The notes under the pieces were generated by a model. The model ran no database searches. It saw only the letters and a list, made by a program, of their open reading frames with translations, and was not told where the DNA came from. The position numbers were made by a program, and so were the translations under genes. A DNA stretch of 64,000 nucleotides from Actinomadura violacea (GTDB lineage: Bacteria; Actinomycetota; Actinomycetes; Streptosporangiales; Streptosporangiaceae), in NCBI RefSeq assembly GCF_017573465.1, contig NZ_JAGEPF010000003.1, forward strand, positions 372,001-436,000, given 5' to 3'. Shown piece after piece: positions 1-9,806 of this stretch; within the stretch, counting starts at the first letter, position 1; every line of letters starts with the position of its first letter.

Positions 1-1143
1 CACGATCCCGCGGTTCTCGACCATCTTGCGGTCGGGGGTGTCGGTGAGGGCGCCGACCAGGACGGGGACGCCGACGTCCTTCACGGCGCCGTCGATGGCG
101 CGGTAGGCGTCGGGCTCGGTGTAGGGGTCCAGGTCGCTGGAGTTCTCCGGCCACACCACCAACTGCGGCCGGGCGACCTTGCCGGCGCGGACCTCGGCGG
201 CCAGCTCGTGGGTGGCCTTGACGTGGTTGTTCAGGACGGCCTTGCGCTGGCCGAGGAAGTCCAGGCCGAGGCGGGGCACGTTGCCCTGGATGACGGCGAC
301 GGTGACGTGCTTGCCATCGGTGGGGGTGGGGATGAGCGCGCCCGCGCCGGTGACGGCGCCGGCGACGACCAGGGCGAGGCCCGCGGAGACGGCGGCGCGG
401 CGCCTGCCGGGGCGGCTCGCCGTGCCGCCCGTGCCCTCGCCCGTGCCTTCGTCGTCGGTGGTGCCTTCATCGGCGGCGGTGCCGCGGCGGGGCGGGCGGA
501 GCCGCCAGGCGGCGACGGCGGCGGCGGCGAGCAGCCCGCCGAGCAGCGCGGTCAGGAAGGTGACCAGGGGCGCGCCGCCGACCGAGGCGTAGTGCGTGAG
601 GGGCGTGGCGGTCTGGGAGAAGGCCAGCCGCGCCCACGGGAACCCGCCGAACGGCTCGCGGCCGCGCAGCGCCTCCTGGGCGACCCACAGCGCCGCCGTC
701 CACACCGGCCAGCCGGGCAGCCGGGTGACCAGCGCGATCGCGGCGCCCATGGGGATGAAGTACAGCGCCTGGACGAGGCTCAGCGCGGCCCAGGCGTCCG
801 GGCCGACCGGGATCAGGCCGTCGAGGGTGGGCAGGAAGAACGCGGCGCCGCCGAGGAAGCCGAGCCAGGCGCCGGTGCGGGCCCGCTGCCCGCGCAGCGC
901 GAGGGTGAGGGCGGCGATGGCGACCGGCCCGAGCGGGGTCAGGTCGAACGGCGGGAAGGCCAGGCACAGCAGGGCGCCCGCGGCCACCGCCACGAGGGTG
1001 CGGGGCCAGCCGGCGCGCCCGCCGGTGCGCAGGAAGCGCCGAGCGGCCCGGCCGAGGCGGGCGGCGCGCCCGGGGCGCGCGGCCGCGCCGGCGTCCGCCG
1101 GTCCGCCGACCGGCGGCCGGTCCGGGAGGGTCTCCTGGGCCAC
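1..1143 (-). CDS. lnt: Apolipoprotein N-acyltransferase, 3' end outside the window
   Basis: Membrane enzyme that N-acylates the N-terminal cysteine of lipoproteins. The reading frame is open from 1143 to the window edge: 381 residues with several hydrophobic segments, then the start of a nitrilase-like domain. The segment VVWPENSSDL carries the WPE motif whose Glu is the first member of the family's Glu-Lys-Cys triad; Lys and Cys lie beyond base 1. I chose GTG at 1143 (MAQETLPDRPP) because GAGGGG lies five bases upstream; a GTG two codons earlier (1149) is the alternative. The N-terminal ~40 residues are Ala/Arg/Pro rich, as in other actinomycete Lnt proteins. In many actinomycetes a dolichol-phosphate mannosyltransferase gene follows, which would be off-window. 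Confidence 0.9.
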   Translation of the reverse strand, partial: MAQETLPDRPPVGGPADAGAAARPGRAARLGRAARRFLRTGGRAGWPRTLVAVAAGALLCLAFPPFDLTPLGPVAIAALTLALRGQRARTGAWLGFLGGAAFFLPTLDGLIPVGPDAWAALSLVQALYFIPMGAAIALVTRLPGWPVWTAALWVAQEALRGREPFGGFPWARLAFSQTATPLTHYASVGGAPLVTFLTALLGGLLAAAAVAAWRLRPPRRGTAADEGTTDDEGTGEGTGGTASRPGRRRAAVSAGLALVVAGAVTGAGALIPTPTDGKHVTVAVIQGNVPRLGLDFLGQRKAVLNNHVKATHELAAEVRAGKVARPQLVVWPENSSDLDPYTEPDAYRAIDGAVKDVGVPVLVGALTDTPDRKMVENRGIV

Positions 1144-1775
1144 GTGCACCCCTCGTTCGCTCGATCCGTCCGCCGAACGCTACCGGCCCGCGGCGGCCGG
1201 GGCGACCACGCCCCGGTCACGGTGTTCCCGCTGATGCGGCAACGGTATGCGCTCGCGGACGGCTCCGGGGCGGCACGAAGGCGGAGGGCGTGGCGGGAGA
1301 GGCTGCGGCACCGCGCGGAAAGCGGGCGCGCGGACGCGGAAGAGGGCCCGTGACATCCATCGGGCCGGAGCCGTCCCACAGGCGGTGAGAGCGGGTCTCC
1401 GTTTTCTACTGGATGTCCGGGCCCTTCCCGGGTCCAACCCCCCGCGCGATCGGGCGGCTCCGCCCGGACACCGGCCCCGGACCACCGCGCTGGCTCGGAC
1501 GGGCACGGCGTCGGCCACCGGTGTGGCCCGCTCTCGCCCCGCCGCGGCGCGGTGCCCGGTGGCGACCCGGGCGGCCGATCGGTGAGTCCCGTGCTGGACT
1601 GCAGCAAAACTACCGGCTTCGCGGCCCTTGTCAACCGCCGCATGTTCTGCGGCGACTCTCTGTTCTCCCAGTTCAGCACCATGATCGCAGGTGGCGGCCA
1701 ATTCCGTCCCGGACGAGCGGGTCCGGCCCCGCGGCGCGCGGCGCCGCGGGGCTCGGCAGGCCCGTCCCAGCGGCC
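1144..1775. other. Non-coding interval between lnt and the kal repeat
   Basis: About 630 bases with no reading frame I can support: the long frames here have no recognisable domain and the main one on the minus strand runs into lnt. A small hairpin is visible near 1639-1656 (GCCGC, loop ATGTTCT, GCGGC). The lnt promoter should lie at its left end. Confidence 0.5.
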
Positions 1776-1850
1776 CTGTCAGCCGCCTACCTGTCAGCCG
1801 CCTACCTGTCAGCCGCCTACCTGTCAGCCGCCTACCTGTCAGCCGCCCGC
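1776..1850. repeat. 15-bp direct tandem repeat, five copies, overlapping the kal stop codon
   Basis: Four perfect units CTGTCAGCCGCCTAC (1776-1790, 1791-1805, 1806-1820, 1821-1835) and a fifth unit matching over its first 12 bases (1836-1847). On the minus strand the unit reads GGC GGC TGA CAG GTA in the frame of kal, so the last two codons and the stop of kal are part of the first unit, and each further copy adds another in-frame TGA. Confidence 0.95.
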
Positions 1851-2234
1851 CGAGGGGACGACGACGGTGCCGGTGGCGGTGACCGCGACGATCGGCTCGG
1901 CGAGCACCTCGGCGGACGACTCGCCCTTGTCGGGGCGGCCCCGGCACACCACCCGGGCCTCGAAGTCCAGGGTGCGGCTGCGGGTGCCGACGCGGGTGAC
2001 GACGGCGCTGGCCTCCAGCACGTCGCCGGCCCGGACGGGCGCGCGGAACTGCACGTCGGAGTAGGAGGCGAACAGGCCCTCGTCGCCGTCGGTGCGGATG
2101 CACACCTCCGTCGCCACGTCCCCGAACAGGCCGAGCATGTACGCGCCGTCGACCAGGTCGCCGGCGTAGTGGGCGTGGGCGTAGGGCACGTAGCGGCGGT
2201 GGGTGACGGTCAGGCCCTCGCGGGGGTCGCTCAT
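1839..2234 (-). CDS. kal: 3-aminobutyryl-CoA ammonia-lyase (hotdog fold)
   Basis: 131 residues, the normal length for Kal. The protein has the hotdog-family segments [20 protein letters not shown], then [17 protein letters not shown], which I recognise from Kal of lysine fermenters. Kal releases ammonia from L-3-aminobutyryl-CoA to give crotonyl-CoA, late in the lysine-to-acetate/butyrate pathway. Its ATG (2234-2232) overlaps the kamE stop as ATGA, so it is translationally coupled to kamE. The stop codon sits inside a 15-bp tandem repeat. A general acyl-CoA thioesterase is the alternative, but sequence and context both favour Kal. Confidence 0.88.
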   Translation of the reverse strand: MSDPREGLTVTHRRYVPYAHAHYAGDLVDGAYMLGLFGDVATEVCIRTDGDEGLFASYSDVQFRAPVRAGDVLEASAVVTRVGTRSRTLDFEARVVCRGRPDKGESSAEVLAEPIVAVTATGTVVVPSAGG

Positions 2235-3085
2235 CGTCCGTCCTCTCCTTCCTCGCCGGCCGCCTGCCGGGCGTCGTCCACGGCGTGGCCGGGCAGCAGG
2301 GCGTGGACGAGGTAGCTGGCGACCTCGGCGGGGGTGGTGCCCTTGCCGAAGATCCGGTCGACGCCGAGGTCCTCCTCGGTGACGGTGTCGAAGCGCGGCC
2401 CGCCGACGACCAGCAGCGGCCGCCCCACGCCGGCGGCGACGGCGGTCGGGTACTCGGCGTGGAACGCGGCGGCCATCTGCTTGGTGTTGTGCAGGTGCGC
2501 GTTCTTCTGCGTGACGACCTGGGAGACCAGGACGGCGTCGGCGTCCTCGGCCTTGGCGCGCTCGACGAGCTCCTCGACGGTGACCTGGGCGCCCATGTTC
2601 ACCACCTGGATCTCCCGGTAGTACTCCAGGCCCTTCTCCCCCGCGAACCCCTTGACGTTGAGGATCGCGTCGATGCCGACGGTGTGGGCGTCGGTGCCGA
2701 TGCAGGCGCCGACGACGACGAGCCGCCGGTTCAGCGCACCCCGGACGGCGAGGTTGACCTCCTGCGAGGACAGCAGCGGGTAGGCGCGCTCCTCGGGGAC
2801 GGGGATAGAGGCGTAGTCGATGAGGTGGCCGACCCGCCCGTAGACGATGAAGTAGGTGAAGTCGGGGCCCATCGGCTTGGCGTGCACGACACTGGCGGGG
2901 TCAAGGCCCATCTTCCCGGCCAGCTGCAGCGCGGCGGCGTCGGCGCGCTTGCCCGCCGGGATGGGCAGCGTGAACGACATCTGGACCATGCCGTCGCCGG
3001 TGGTGTCGCCGTAGGGGCGGATCACCTGGCGGGTGTCGGCGGGCTGGGCCGGGGCCTGCGTCCCCCCGGTCGTCTCGACGGTCAT
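2231..3085 (-). CDS. kamE: D-lysine/beta-lysine 5,6-aminomutase, beta (cobalamin-binding) subunit
   Basis: 284 residues. The adenosylcobalamin-binding motif is TDAHTVG at 131-137 (D132, H134, G137), and Lys145 sits 11 residues after the His, the same spacing as His133/Lys144 in the clostridial beta subunit, where that Lys binds PLP. With KamD it moves the epsilon-amino group of beta-lysine to C5, giving 3,5-diaminohexanoate. ATG 3085-3083 overlaps the kamD TGA (3084-3082) as ATGA, and the 3' end overlaps kal in the same way, so the three genes form one coupled operon. Confidence 0.95.
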   Translation of the reverse strand: MTVETTGGTQAPAQPADTRQVIRPYGDTTGDGMVQMSFTLPIPAGKRADAAALQLAGKMGLDPASVVHAKPMGPDFTYFIVYGRVGHLIDYASIPVPEERAYPLLSSQEVNLAVRGALNRRLVVVGACIGTDAHTVGIDAILNVKGFAGEKGLEYYREIQVVNMGAQVTVEELVERAKAEDADAVLVSQVVTQKNAHLHNTKQMAAAFHAEYPTAVAAGVGRPLLVVGGPRFDTVTEEDLGVDRIFGKGTTPAEVASYLVHALLPGHAVDDARQAAGEEGEDGR

Positions 3086-4707
3086 GCGGGCACCTCCTGG
3101 CCGGAGTCGGCCGTGGCGTGGCGGGCGTGCGGGTCCTCGCCGTCGAGGATCTCGATGGCGGGGTTGTAGTAGCCGTCGGCGCGCTCGACGACGCCGTCCA
3201 GGCCCTTGCCGCCGTCGGGCGGGCGGCGGGTGACGCCGAAGGTGCCCTCGGCGATCGCGGTGAGCAGCCCCTCGTCGTTGACGCGCTCCAGCAGCTCCAC
3301 CGACTCCGACAGCACCTGCTTGGCCCGCTGGACGATCATCCCGTCCGGGCGGGGCATGAAGTCCTCGGCGAGGGCGCCGCAGGCGTCGCGGACGTACCGG
3401 ACGTTCTCCAGCGCCAGGTCGCGGTCCGACAGCCACGGGGTGTGGATGCCCTCGGTCATCATCCCGATCAGGATGATCGACTGCCCGGTGAGGACCCCGG
3501 CGAGGTTGAAGAAGGCGTCCAGCAGGTAGCCGGCGAAGATGTTGCCGGTCATGTGCTTGGTGGGCGGCATGTACTTCAGCGGCGCGCCGGGGAACAGCTC
3601 CCGGACGAGCTGGGCGTGCGCCAGCTCCAGCCGGAACGAGTCGGGGATCGCCGGGTTGATCTCGAAGGCGTGGCCGAGGCCGAGCTGGGCGTCGGCGAGG
3701 CCCGCCTCGTGCCCGAACCGCTCGTTGAGCAGCTGGCTGACGATCACGGTGTGCGCGGCGTCGACCGCGTCGGCGGTGGTGAGGTAGTTGTCCTCGCCGG
3801 TGTTGATGACGATGCCGGCGCGGGCGTGGATCTGCCGGGAGAAGCGCTGGTCGATGAAGGTGCGGCGGGGGTTGATGTCGCGGAAGATGATGCCGTACAT
3901 GCAGTCGTTCAGCATCATGTCCAGCCGCTCCAGCCCGGCCAGCGTGGCGATCTCCGGCATGCACAGCCCGGAGGCGTAGTTGGTCAGCCGGACGTAGCGG
4001 CCGAGCTCGCGCGAGACGTCGTCCAGCGCCGCGCGCATCAGCCGGAAGTTCTCCTGCGTGGCGTAGGTGCCGGCGTAGCCCTCGCGGGTGGCGCCCTCGG
4101 GGACGAAGTCCAGCAGCGACTGCCCGGTGGAGCGGATCACCGCGACGACGTCGGCGCCCTCGCGGGCGGCGGCCTGCGCCTGCGGGATGTCCTCGTAGAT
4201 GTCGCCGGTCGCGACGATCAGGTAGACGAGGGGACGCGGCGGGTCCGCGGCGTCGGGGGTCGGCAGTTGCACCAGCAGCTCGTCGCGCTCGGCGCGGCGC
4301 CGGTCGATGCGGTCCATGCCGCCGCGGGCGGCGGCGGACGCGGCCTCGCGGGCGTGCGCGGCGTCGGTGCCGGCGGGCAGCCGGAACGACGTCCGGCCGC
4401 GGGCGGCGGCCTCGGCGAGTTCGCGCAGCGTCCGGTGCGGCCCGTTCAGCAGCGCGTCCCACACCGGCAGCGCGAGGCCGTGCTCGAGGCCGACCTGGTC
4501 GCGGACGGCGTCGGCGAGGTGGTTGGCCCACGGCCGGCCCTCGTCGTCGGCGCCCGTCAGCCCGGTCAGCCGCAGCAGCGCCCGCTCAACCGAGACGGTG
4601 GTGTGGGAGCGGGCCATCCGGATGATCGGTTCCGCGGCCCGGGCGGCGAGCCGCCGGGCGGTGTCCACCACCTGCGGATCGAGGTCCAGCTTTCCCTGCG
4701 GCGCCAT
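3082..4707 (-). CDS. kamD: D-lysine/beta-lysine 5,6-aminomutase, alpha subunit
   Basis: 541 residues, slightly longer than clostridial KamD (about 516), with the extra length mainly at the C-terminus. It is the TIM-barrel catalytic subunit that pairs with KamE. Recognisable segments are LIVATGDIYEDIPQAQAAAR, RLTNYASGLCMPEIA and PPTKHMTGNIF. ATG at 4707-4705 is preceded by GGGGAGA at a normal distance. First gene of kamD-kamE-kal, with a 4-base ATGA overlap to kamE. The cofactors of the holoenzyme are adenosylcobalamin and PLP. The beta-lysine it needs would come from KamA, encoded 9 kb away at 14142. Confidence 0.95.
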   Translation of the reverse strand: MAPQGKLDLDPQVVDTARRLAARAAEPIIRMARSHTTVSVERALLRLTGLTGADDEGRPWANHLADAVRDQVGLEHGLALPVWDALLNGPHRTLRELAEAAARGRTSFRLPAGTDAAHAREAASAAARGGMDRIDRRRAERDELLVQLPTPDAADPPRPLVYLIVATGDIYEDIPQAQAAAREGADVVAVIRSTGQSLLDFVPEGATREGYAGTYATQENFRLMRAALDDVSRELGRYVRLTNYASGLCMPEIATLAGLERLDMMLNDCMYGIIFRDINPRRTFIDQRFSRQIHARAGIVINTGEDNYLTTADAVDAAHTVIVSQLLNERFGHEAGLADAQLGLGHAFEINPAIPDSFRLELAHAQLVRELFPGAPLKYMPPTKHMTGNIFAGYLLDAFFNLAGVLTGQSIILIGMMTEGIHTPWLSDRDLALENVRYVRDACGALAEDFMPRPDGMIVQRAKQVLSESVELLERVNDEGLLTAIAEGTFGVTRRPPDGGKGLDGVVERADGYYNPAIEILDGEDPHARHATADSGQEVPA

Positions 4708-5080
4708 TGCCGTCTCCCCTCACGCTGCCGCCCCTCTCAGGCCGGTTGCCGACAATCGTCCTTCTATGCGTGTTGTCTACCGCAGATCTTCCGGCATCTG
4801 AACGGCAAATCGCAAGAACCAACAGCAGATCCCGCGGAGAGGAGCGCCGGGCACCGCCTCCCCGTCAGGCATTCCCCGCGCGCCCGGCCCGCTCCCCCGC
4901 CGCGCGAAAGCCCGGGCGGGGCCAGCCTTTGCTTCCCGCCCCGGACGGTCAGGTCACTTCCAGGTGACGGCCACGGCGAAACCATGTCCGGCCACGCTTG
5001 GTGAGCTTAGAATCACCGACAGTCGCCTGCGGGCGGGGAACCCGGCCCCGCCCCGCACGCCCGGTCCCCCCAGGAGGAAC
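4708..5080. promoter_or_regulatory. Divergent control region of kamD and the DUF4239 gene
   Basis: 373 bases with no gene between the kamD start and the plus-strand gene at 5081. A short dyad, GACAA (4751-4755) and TTGTC (4772-4776), flanks the AT-richer stretch at 4755-4776 and could be an operator for kamDE-kal. No convincing cobalamin riboswitch core is visible. AGGAGG at 5072-5077 is the ribosome site of the gene at 5081. Confidence 0.4.
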
Positions 5081-5851
5081 ATGATCATTTATATTGCGGC
5101 CGCGGTCTGCGCCGTCATCGTCGTGATCCTCGCCAGCCGGCTCGTGCGGCGCGGGCGGCTCGGCGTCGACGACGCCGACCCCGACGGCCCCACCACCGCG
5201 CACACCGGGGCGATGCTGTCCGCGCTGTTCCTGCTCGCGTTCGCCATCGCCATCGTGGTGCCGTGGACCTCCGCCGACTCCGCCCGGTCCAACACCTACG
5301 CCGAGAGCCAGGCCGTCGTCGAGGCGTACTGGGCGGCCTCCAGACTCCCCGCCGCCGACGCCCAGCACATCCAGGCGGGCCTGAGCGACTACGTGCAGTT
5401 CGTCCGCGGTCCAGAATGGCGCCGGATGCGCGACCACGGCCGGCTCAGCGCGACCGGCTGGGCCAAGCTGGACACGCTGCGCCGCGAGGTGATCGCGGTC
5501 AACACCCCCACCGACGAGCTCCAGAACGCCCAGGGCGCCGTCCTGGACCACCTCACCGAGATCTCCGCGGCGCGGCACCAGCGGGAGATGGACGCCAAGA
5601 CCACCCCGCCCGCCGGGCTGCTGGCCGTCACCGTCCTCACCGGCATCGTCGTCATGCTGCTGCCGCTGTTCGCCGGCGCCCGCCCGCGCGGGATGGCGCT
5701 GGTCCCGCTCGGGCTCATGGCGGGGCTGCTCGCCGCGGGCATCTACCTGGTCTTCGACATCGCGCACGTGTTCCGCGGCGGTCTCGCCGTCCATCCCGAC
5801 GCGTTCACGGGCGCGGCGGCCGAATTGCGGCGCATCGCGGGCGGTGGCTGA
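5081..5851 (+). CDS. DUF4239 (bestrophin-like) membrane protein
   Basis: 256 residues starting at ATG 5081, four bases after AGGAGG; the longer in-frame start at 4964 adds a Pro/Arg leader with no ribosome site. There are two N-terminal membrane segments (MIIYIAAAVCAVIVVILASR, then MLSALFLLAFAIAIVVPW), a soluble middle of about 110 residues and two C-terminal membrane segments (LLAVTVLTGIVVMLLPLF, ALVPLGLMAGLLAAGIYLVF). This 2+2 layout is that of DUF4239, distantly related to bestrophin channels. The function is unknown. The stop is two bases before the next gene, so they are co-translated. Confidence 0.75.
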   Translation: MIIYIAAAVCAVIVVILASRLVRRGRLGVDDADPDGPTTAHTGAMLSALFLLAFAIAIVVPWTSADSARSNTYAESQAVVEAYWAASRLPAADAQHIQAGLSDYVQFVRGPEWRRMRDHGRLSATGWAKLDTLRREVIAVNTPTDELQNAQGAVLDHLTEISAARHQREMDAKTTPPAGLLAVTVLTGIVVMLLPLFAGARPRGMALVPLGLMAGLLAAGIYLVFDIAHVFRGGLAVHPDAFTGAAAELRRIAGGG

Positions 5852-5853
5852 GC

Positions 5854-6489
5854 GTGCGCCGCACGCCGCTGCTCCCCGCCGCCCTCTGCGGTGCGCTCGC
5901 CGGCGCGCTGGCCCTGCCGGCCTGCGCGTTCGCCGACCCCGCGCCCGACCCGTCGTCCTCGGTCACGGTCACCGGGGCCGGCGGGGGCGGGGTGAGCGTG
6001 TGCATCGACGGGACCGTGCACGTGAACGTCGGCCCGGGCGCCCCGGGCTGCGCGGAGCCGCCGGCCCCGTCACCGAAGCCGCCGCCCGAGCCGCCCCCGC
6101 ACACGCCGCCGCCGGCGACGCACGCCCCGCCGCCGCCCGAGCCGCCCACGCCGCCGGAGACCCACCCGGCGCCGCCGCCGGCGGCGAAGCCGCCTCCGCA
6201 CGCCGCACCGCCCGTGCACGTCCCGGAGGCGCCGCCGCCCGCACCGGTGCCGAGCCCGCCGGTGCCGGCGCGGCATCCCGTGCGGGCGGCGGCCCCGGCC
6301 CCGGCGGTCCCGGCCGCACCGCACCCGCGGCCGAAGAAGCCGTCGGCCTCGCCGCGCCCGGTCAACCGCGCCGCGACGTCCAAGCCGAAGACGATGCAGC
6401 GGCGCCGCAACCCGCTCAGCACCTCGCTGGTCCTGGTGGTGATCGCGGTCGTGGTCAGCGCCGGCACGGCCATCGCGTTCGCCCGCTGA
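5854..6489 (+). CDS. Secreted proline-rich protein with C-terminal membrane anchor
   Basis: 211 residues from GTG 5854. It has a signal peptide with a cysteine (LLPAALCGALAGALALPACA) and a short segment with two cysteines (SVCIDGTVHVNVGPGAPGC). About 110 residues of Pro-rich low-complexity sequence rich in PPPE, PPPH and AAP steps follow, then a basic stretch and a C-terminal transmembrane helix (TSLVLVVIAVVVSAGTAIAF). The design suggests a wall-spanning stalk with a small N-terminal domain outside the membrane. It is coupled to the DUF4239 gene. The LPACA segment might act as a lipobox, but the match is weak. Function unknown. Confidence 0.7.
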   Translation: MRRTPLLPAALCGALAGALALPACAFADPAPDPSSSVTVTGAGGGGVSVCIDGTVHVNVGPGAPGCAEPPAPSPKPPPEPPPHTPPPATHAPPPPEPPTPPETHPAPPPAAKPPPHAAPPVHVPEAPPPAPVPSPPVPARHPVRAAAPAPAVPAAPHPRPKKPSASPRPVNRAATSKPKTMQRRRNPLSTSLVLVVIAVVVSAGTAIAFAR

Positions 6490-6601
6490 CGCGGTACTCG
6501 AGGGCTGACGCGGGGGCCTCGCGACCAGCGCGTCCCCGCCCGTCCCGCCGCGCCGGGGTCGGGCGGGGGCGCGCCCGCACCCGGCCGCGCCGCGCGCCGG
6601 G

Positions 6602-8950
6602 TCAGGGCAGCCGCGGCTTCAGGTAGGGGGCGGTGCGGCTCGCGGGCGAGGCGGCCACCTGCGCGGGCGTCCCCGCGGCGACGATGCGGCCGCCCTCGCC
6701 GCCGCCGCCCGGCCCGAGGTCGATGACGTGGTCGGCGGACGCGGCCACGTCCATGTCGTGCTCGACCACCACGACGGTGGCGCCGCCGTCCACCAGGGCG
6801 TGCAGCTGCCGGTCCAGCAGCTCGGTGTCGGCCGGGTGCAGGCCGGTGGTCGGCTCGTCCAGCAGGTACAGCACGTGGCCGCGGCGGGCCCGCTGCAGCT
6901 CGGCGGCGAGCTTGATGCGCTGCGCCTCGCCGCCCGACAGCTCCGTCGCCGGCTGGCCGAGCCGCAGGTAGCCGAGGCCGACGTCGCGCAGCGCCGCCAG
7001 GGAGCGGGCGGCGGGCGCGACCTCGGCGAGGAACCCGGTGGCCTCCTCGACCGTCATCGCCAGCACGTCCGCGATGTTCGCGCCGTGCCAGGTGATCTCC
7101 AGCGTCGCGGGGTCGTAGCGGGCGCCGTGGCACACCTCGCAGACCGCGTAGGTGGACGGCAGGAACAGCAGCTCGACCGAGACGTACCCCTCGCCCTGGC
7201 AGTTCTCGCAGCGGCCCTCCGGCATGTTGAAGGAGAACCGCCCGGCGTCGTAGCCGCGCGCCCTCGCCTCGGCGGTGGCGGCGAACCGCTTGCGGACGGC
7301 GTCGAACAGGCCGGTGTAGGTCGCCAGGTTGGAGCGGGGCGTGCGCCCGATCGGCCGCTGGTCGACCCGCACCACCCGCTGCACGTCCTCGCTCGTCTCG
7401 GCGCGCTCGGCGAGGACGTCCACGAACGTCGACTTGCCCGACCCGGACACGCCGGTGACCGCGGTGAACACCCCGAGCGGCACGTCGGCGTCCAGGCCGC
7501 GCAGGTTGTGGCGGGTGACGCCGCGCAGCTCCAGCGTCCCCGACGGCGCCCGCGACTCGCGGCGGGGACGCGTCCGCTCGCCGAACAGGAACCGGCGCGT
7601 CATCGACTCCGGGACGTCGCGCAGGCCCGCGACGGGGCCGCTGTGCAGGACGAGGCCGCCGTGCACGCCCGCGCCGGGGCCGACGTCCACGACCCAGCCG
7701 GCGCGGCGCACGACCTCCATGTCGTGCTCGATGACGAACAGGCTGTTGCCCGCCGCCTTCAGCCGCTCCAGCACCGTCATCAGCGCCTCGGTGTCGGCGG
7801 GGTGCAGCCCGGCGGACGGCTCGTCCAGCACGTACACCACCCCGAACAGCCCGGACCGCAGCTGCGTCGCCAGCCGCAGCCGCTGCAGCTCCCCCGCCGA
7901 CAGCGTCGGCGCCGGGCGGGACGTGGCGAGGTAGCCGAGGCCGAGTTCCTCCAGCACTTCGATGCGGGCGGTCAGGTCGCGGGCGAGGACGGCGGCGGGG
8001 CCGTCCCCGGCCAGGTGCGGGCGCAGCACGTCCGCCAGCGCCGACAGCGGCAGCCCGGCCAGCTCGGCGATGGTGCGGCCGGCGAAGGTGACAGCGAGCG
8101 CCTCCGGCCGCAGCCGCCGCCCGCCGCACACCGGGCACACCGCCGAGACCAGGAACGACTCGGCGCGCCTGCGGCGGCTCTCGCTCTTGGAATCGGCGTA
8201 GGCGCGCAGCACCAGCCTCTTCGCGCTGGAGTAGGTGCCCTGGTAGGGGCGGTGGATGCGGTGCGCCTCGCGGACCGGGTGGACGGTCACGACGGGCTGC
8301 TCGTCGGTGAACAGGATCCAGTCGCGCTGCTCGCGCGGCAGGTCCCGCCAGGGCCGGTCGATGTCGTGGCCGAGCGCGTCCAGGATGTCGCGCAGGTTCT
8401 TGCCCTGCCAGGCGCCCGGCCACGACGCGATCGCGCCGTCGCGGACGCTCAGCGACGGGTCGGGGACCAGCGACTCCTCGGTGACCTCGTGCACCTCGCC
8501 GAGGCCGTGGCAGTTCGGGCACGCGCCTGCGGCGGTGTTCGGCGAGAACGCGTCCGAGTCCAGCCGCTCCGCGCCCGGCGGGTACTCCCCCGCGCGCGAC
8601 AGCAGCATCCGCAGCGAGTTCGACAGGGTCGTCACCGTGCCGACCGACGACCGCGACGACGGCACCGACCGGCGCTGCTCCAGCGCCACCGCCGGCGGCA
8701 GCCCCGTCACCTCCTCGACGGAGGGCGCGGCGACCTGGTGCAGCAGCCGCCGCGCGTACGGCGCGACCGACTCCAGGTAGCGGCGCTGCGCCTCGGCGTA
8801 CAGCGTGCCGAACGCCAGCGACGACTTGCCCGACCCGGACACGCCGGTGAACGCCACCAGCGCGTCGCGCGGGATCGCGGCGTCGACGCCGCGCAGGTTG
8901 TGCTCGCGGGCGCCGCGCACCCGCACGAACGGGTCGTCGGCGGCCTGCAT
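6602..8950 (-). CDS. UvrA-like ABC-type ATPase (short UvrA paralogue)
   Basis: 782 residues, about 150-200 shorter than canonical UvrA (about 950). Two ABC ATPase modules are present: Walker [10 protein letters not shown] near residue 40 and GVSGSGKST near 490, with signature segments [11 protein letters not shown] and [11 protein letters not shown]. Zinc-type Cys pairs are visible in CPNCHG, CPVCGG and CENCQG/CEVCHG. The length suggests that the UvrB-binding region is reduced, as in UvrA2-type proteins linked to drug tolerance rather than core excision repair. I place the start at ATG 8950: there is no ribosome site, but TAGTGT ends eight bases upstream, the geometry of a leaderless transcript. 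GTG 8959 is the alternative. Confidence 0.85.
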   Translation of the reverse strand: MQAADDPFVRVRGAREHNLRGVDAAIPRDALVAFTGVSGSGKSSLAFGTLYAEAQRRYLESVAPYARRLLHQVAAPSVEEVTGLPPAVALEQRRSVPSSRSSVGTVTTLSNSLRMLLSRAGEYPPGAERLDSDAFSPNTAAGACPNCHGLGEVHEVTEESLVPDPSLSVRDGAIASWPGAWQGKNLRDILDALGHDIDRPWRDLPREQRDWILFTDEQPVVTVHPVREAHRIHRPYQGTYSSAKRLVLRAYADSKSESRRRRAESFLVSAVCPVCGGRRLRPEALAVTFAGRTIAELAGLPLSALADVLRPHLAGDGPAAVLARDLTARIEVLEELGLGYLATSRPAPTLSAGELQRLRLATQLRSGLFGVVYVLDEPSAGLHPADTEALMTVLERLKAAGNSLFVIEHDMEVVRRAGWVVDVGPGAGVHGGLVLHSGPVAGLRDVPESMTRRFLFGERTRPRRESRAPSGTLELRGVTRHNLRGLDADVPLGVFTAVTGVSGSGKSTFVDVLAERAETSEDVQRVVRVDQRPIGRTPRSNLATYTGLFDAVRKRFAATAEARARGYDAGRFSFNMPEGRCENCQGEGYVSVELLFLPSTYAVCEVCHGARYDPATLEITWHGANIADVLAMTVEEATGFLAEVAPAARSLAALRDVGLGYLRLGQPATELSGGEAQRIKLAAELQRARRGHVLYLLDEPTTGLHPADTELLDRQLHALVDGGATVVVVEHDMDVAASADHVIDLGPGGGGEGGRIVAAGTPAQVAASPASRTAPYLKPRLP

Positions 8951-9005
8951 GATCAGCACACTACCGGCCCGCCGCCGCGGCCGGCCGCCGCGGGGTCACC
9001 GCAGG

Positions 9006-9806
9006 TCAGGGGCGGCGGCCCACCCCGCCGAACACCAGGAACCGCTCGGGGTCGGCGACCTCGTCGCCGTCGTCGGGACGCCACAGCGGCACGTACACCA
9101 GGCCCGGGTCCAGCAGGTCCCAGCCGTCGAAGAAGCGCAGGATCTCCGCATGCGACCGCGACACCGCCGGGGAGGTCGCCCGGTCGTACAGCTTGCCGAT
9201 CGCGGCGGTCTTGCCCGGCTGCGCCTCGTGCGTGAGGTGCGACAGCACCAGGTGGCTGCCCGGCGCGCCCGCGTCGCGCAGCGCCGCCGCGATGCCCGCC
9301 GGATCCTCCTCGTCCTTCACCAGGTGCAGCGCCGCCACCAGCAGGAACGCCACCGGCTTGGCCAGGTCGACGACCCGGTTCAGCTCGCCGTCGGCCAGGA
9401 TCTCCGCGGGCCGGCGCATGTCCGCCTGGATCACCGTGGCGCGCTCGTTGCCCGCCAGGATCGACCGGCTGTGCGCGACGGCCACGTCGTCGTTGTCGAC
9501 GTACACCACCCGCGCGTCCGGGTTGACACTCTGTGCGACCTCGTGCACGTTGCCCTGTGTGGGGATCCCCGACCCGATGTCGACGAACTGGTCGACGCCG
9601 GCCCGCGCCGCCGTGCGGACCGCGCGGCGCAGGAACGCCCGGTTCGCGTGCGCCAGCTCCCGCGCCTGCGGCTCGATCCGCAGCAGCCCGGTCGCCAGGT
9701 CACGATCGGACGCGAAATTGTGCTCTCCTCCGAGCAGGAAGTCGTACACCCGTGCGACGCTTGGTCTCTGACCGTCGACCTCGGGTGGGATCCACTCGGA
9801 GTCCAT
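9006..9806 (-). CDS. S-adenosyl methyltransferase family protein (DUF574)
   Basis: 266 residues, typical for this actinomycete-specific family. The N-terminal signature PSVARVYDFLLGGEHNFASD and the SAM-binding loop FVDIGSGIPTQGNVHEVA are clear, followed by VVYVDNDDVAVAHS and the C-terminal LVFGGVGR. Substrates of the family are not established; genomes commonly carry many copies near regulators. ATG 9806 has GGGAG upstream. It is divergent from the PP2C gene at 9909, with 102 bases between the starts. Confidence 0.9.
   Translation of the reverse strand: MDSEWIPPEVDGQRPSVARVYDFLLGGEHNFASDRDLATGLLRIEPQARELAHANRAFLRRAVRTAARAGVDQFVDIGSGIPTQGNVHEVAQSVNPDARVVYVDNDDVAVAHSRSILAGNERATVIQADMRRPAEILADGELNRVVDLAKPVAFLLVAALHLVKDEEDPAGIAAALRDAGAPGSHLVLSHLTHEAQPGKTAAIGKLYDRATSPAVSRSHAEILRFFDGWDLLDPGLVYVPLWRPDDGDEVADPERFLVFGGVGRRP

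Noticed and set aside
939-1682. A minus-strand 247-codon frame between lnt and kal
   Set aside because: It overlaps lnt out of frame, has Arg/Pro/Ser shadow composition and no ribosome site.
1776-1850. CRISPR array
   Set aside because: The 15-mers are directly adjacent with no spacers, and no cas gene is present.
4708-5080. Cobalamin riboswitch for the B12-dependent kamDE operon
   Set aside because: I could not find the conserved B12-box core or the expected structure in the leader.
5932-6360. Repeat or mobile element in the CCG-rich stretch
   Set aside because: It is the coding sequence for a proline-rich region in a frame with normal codon bias.
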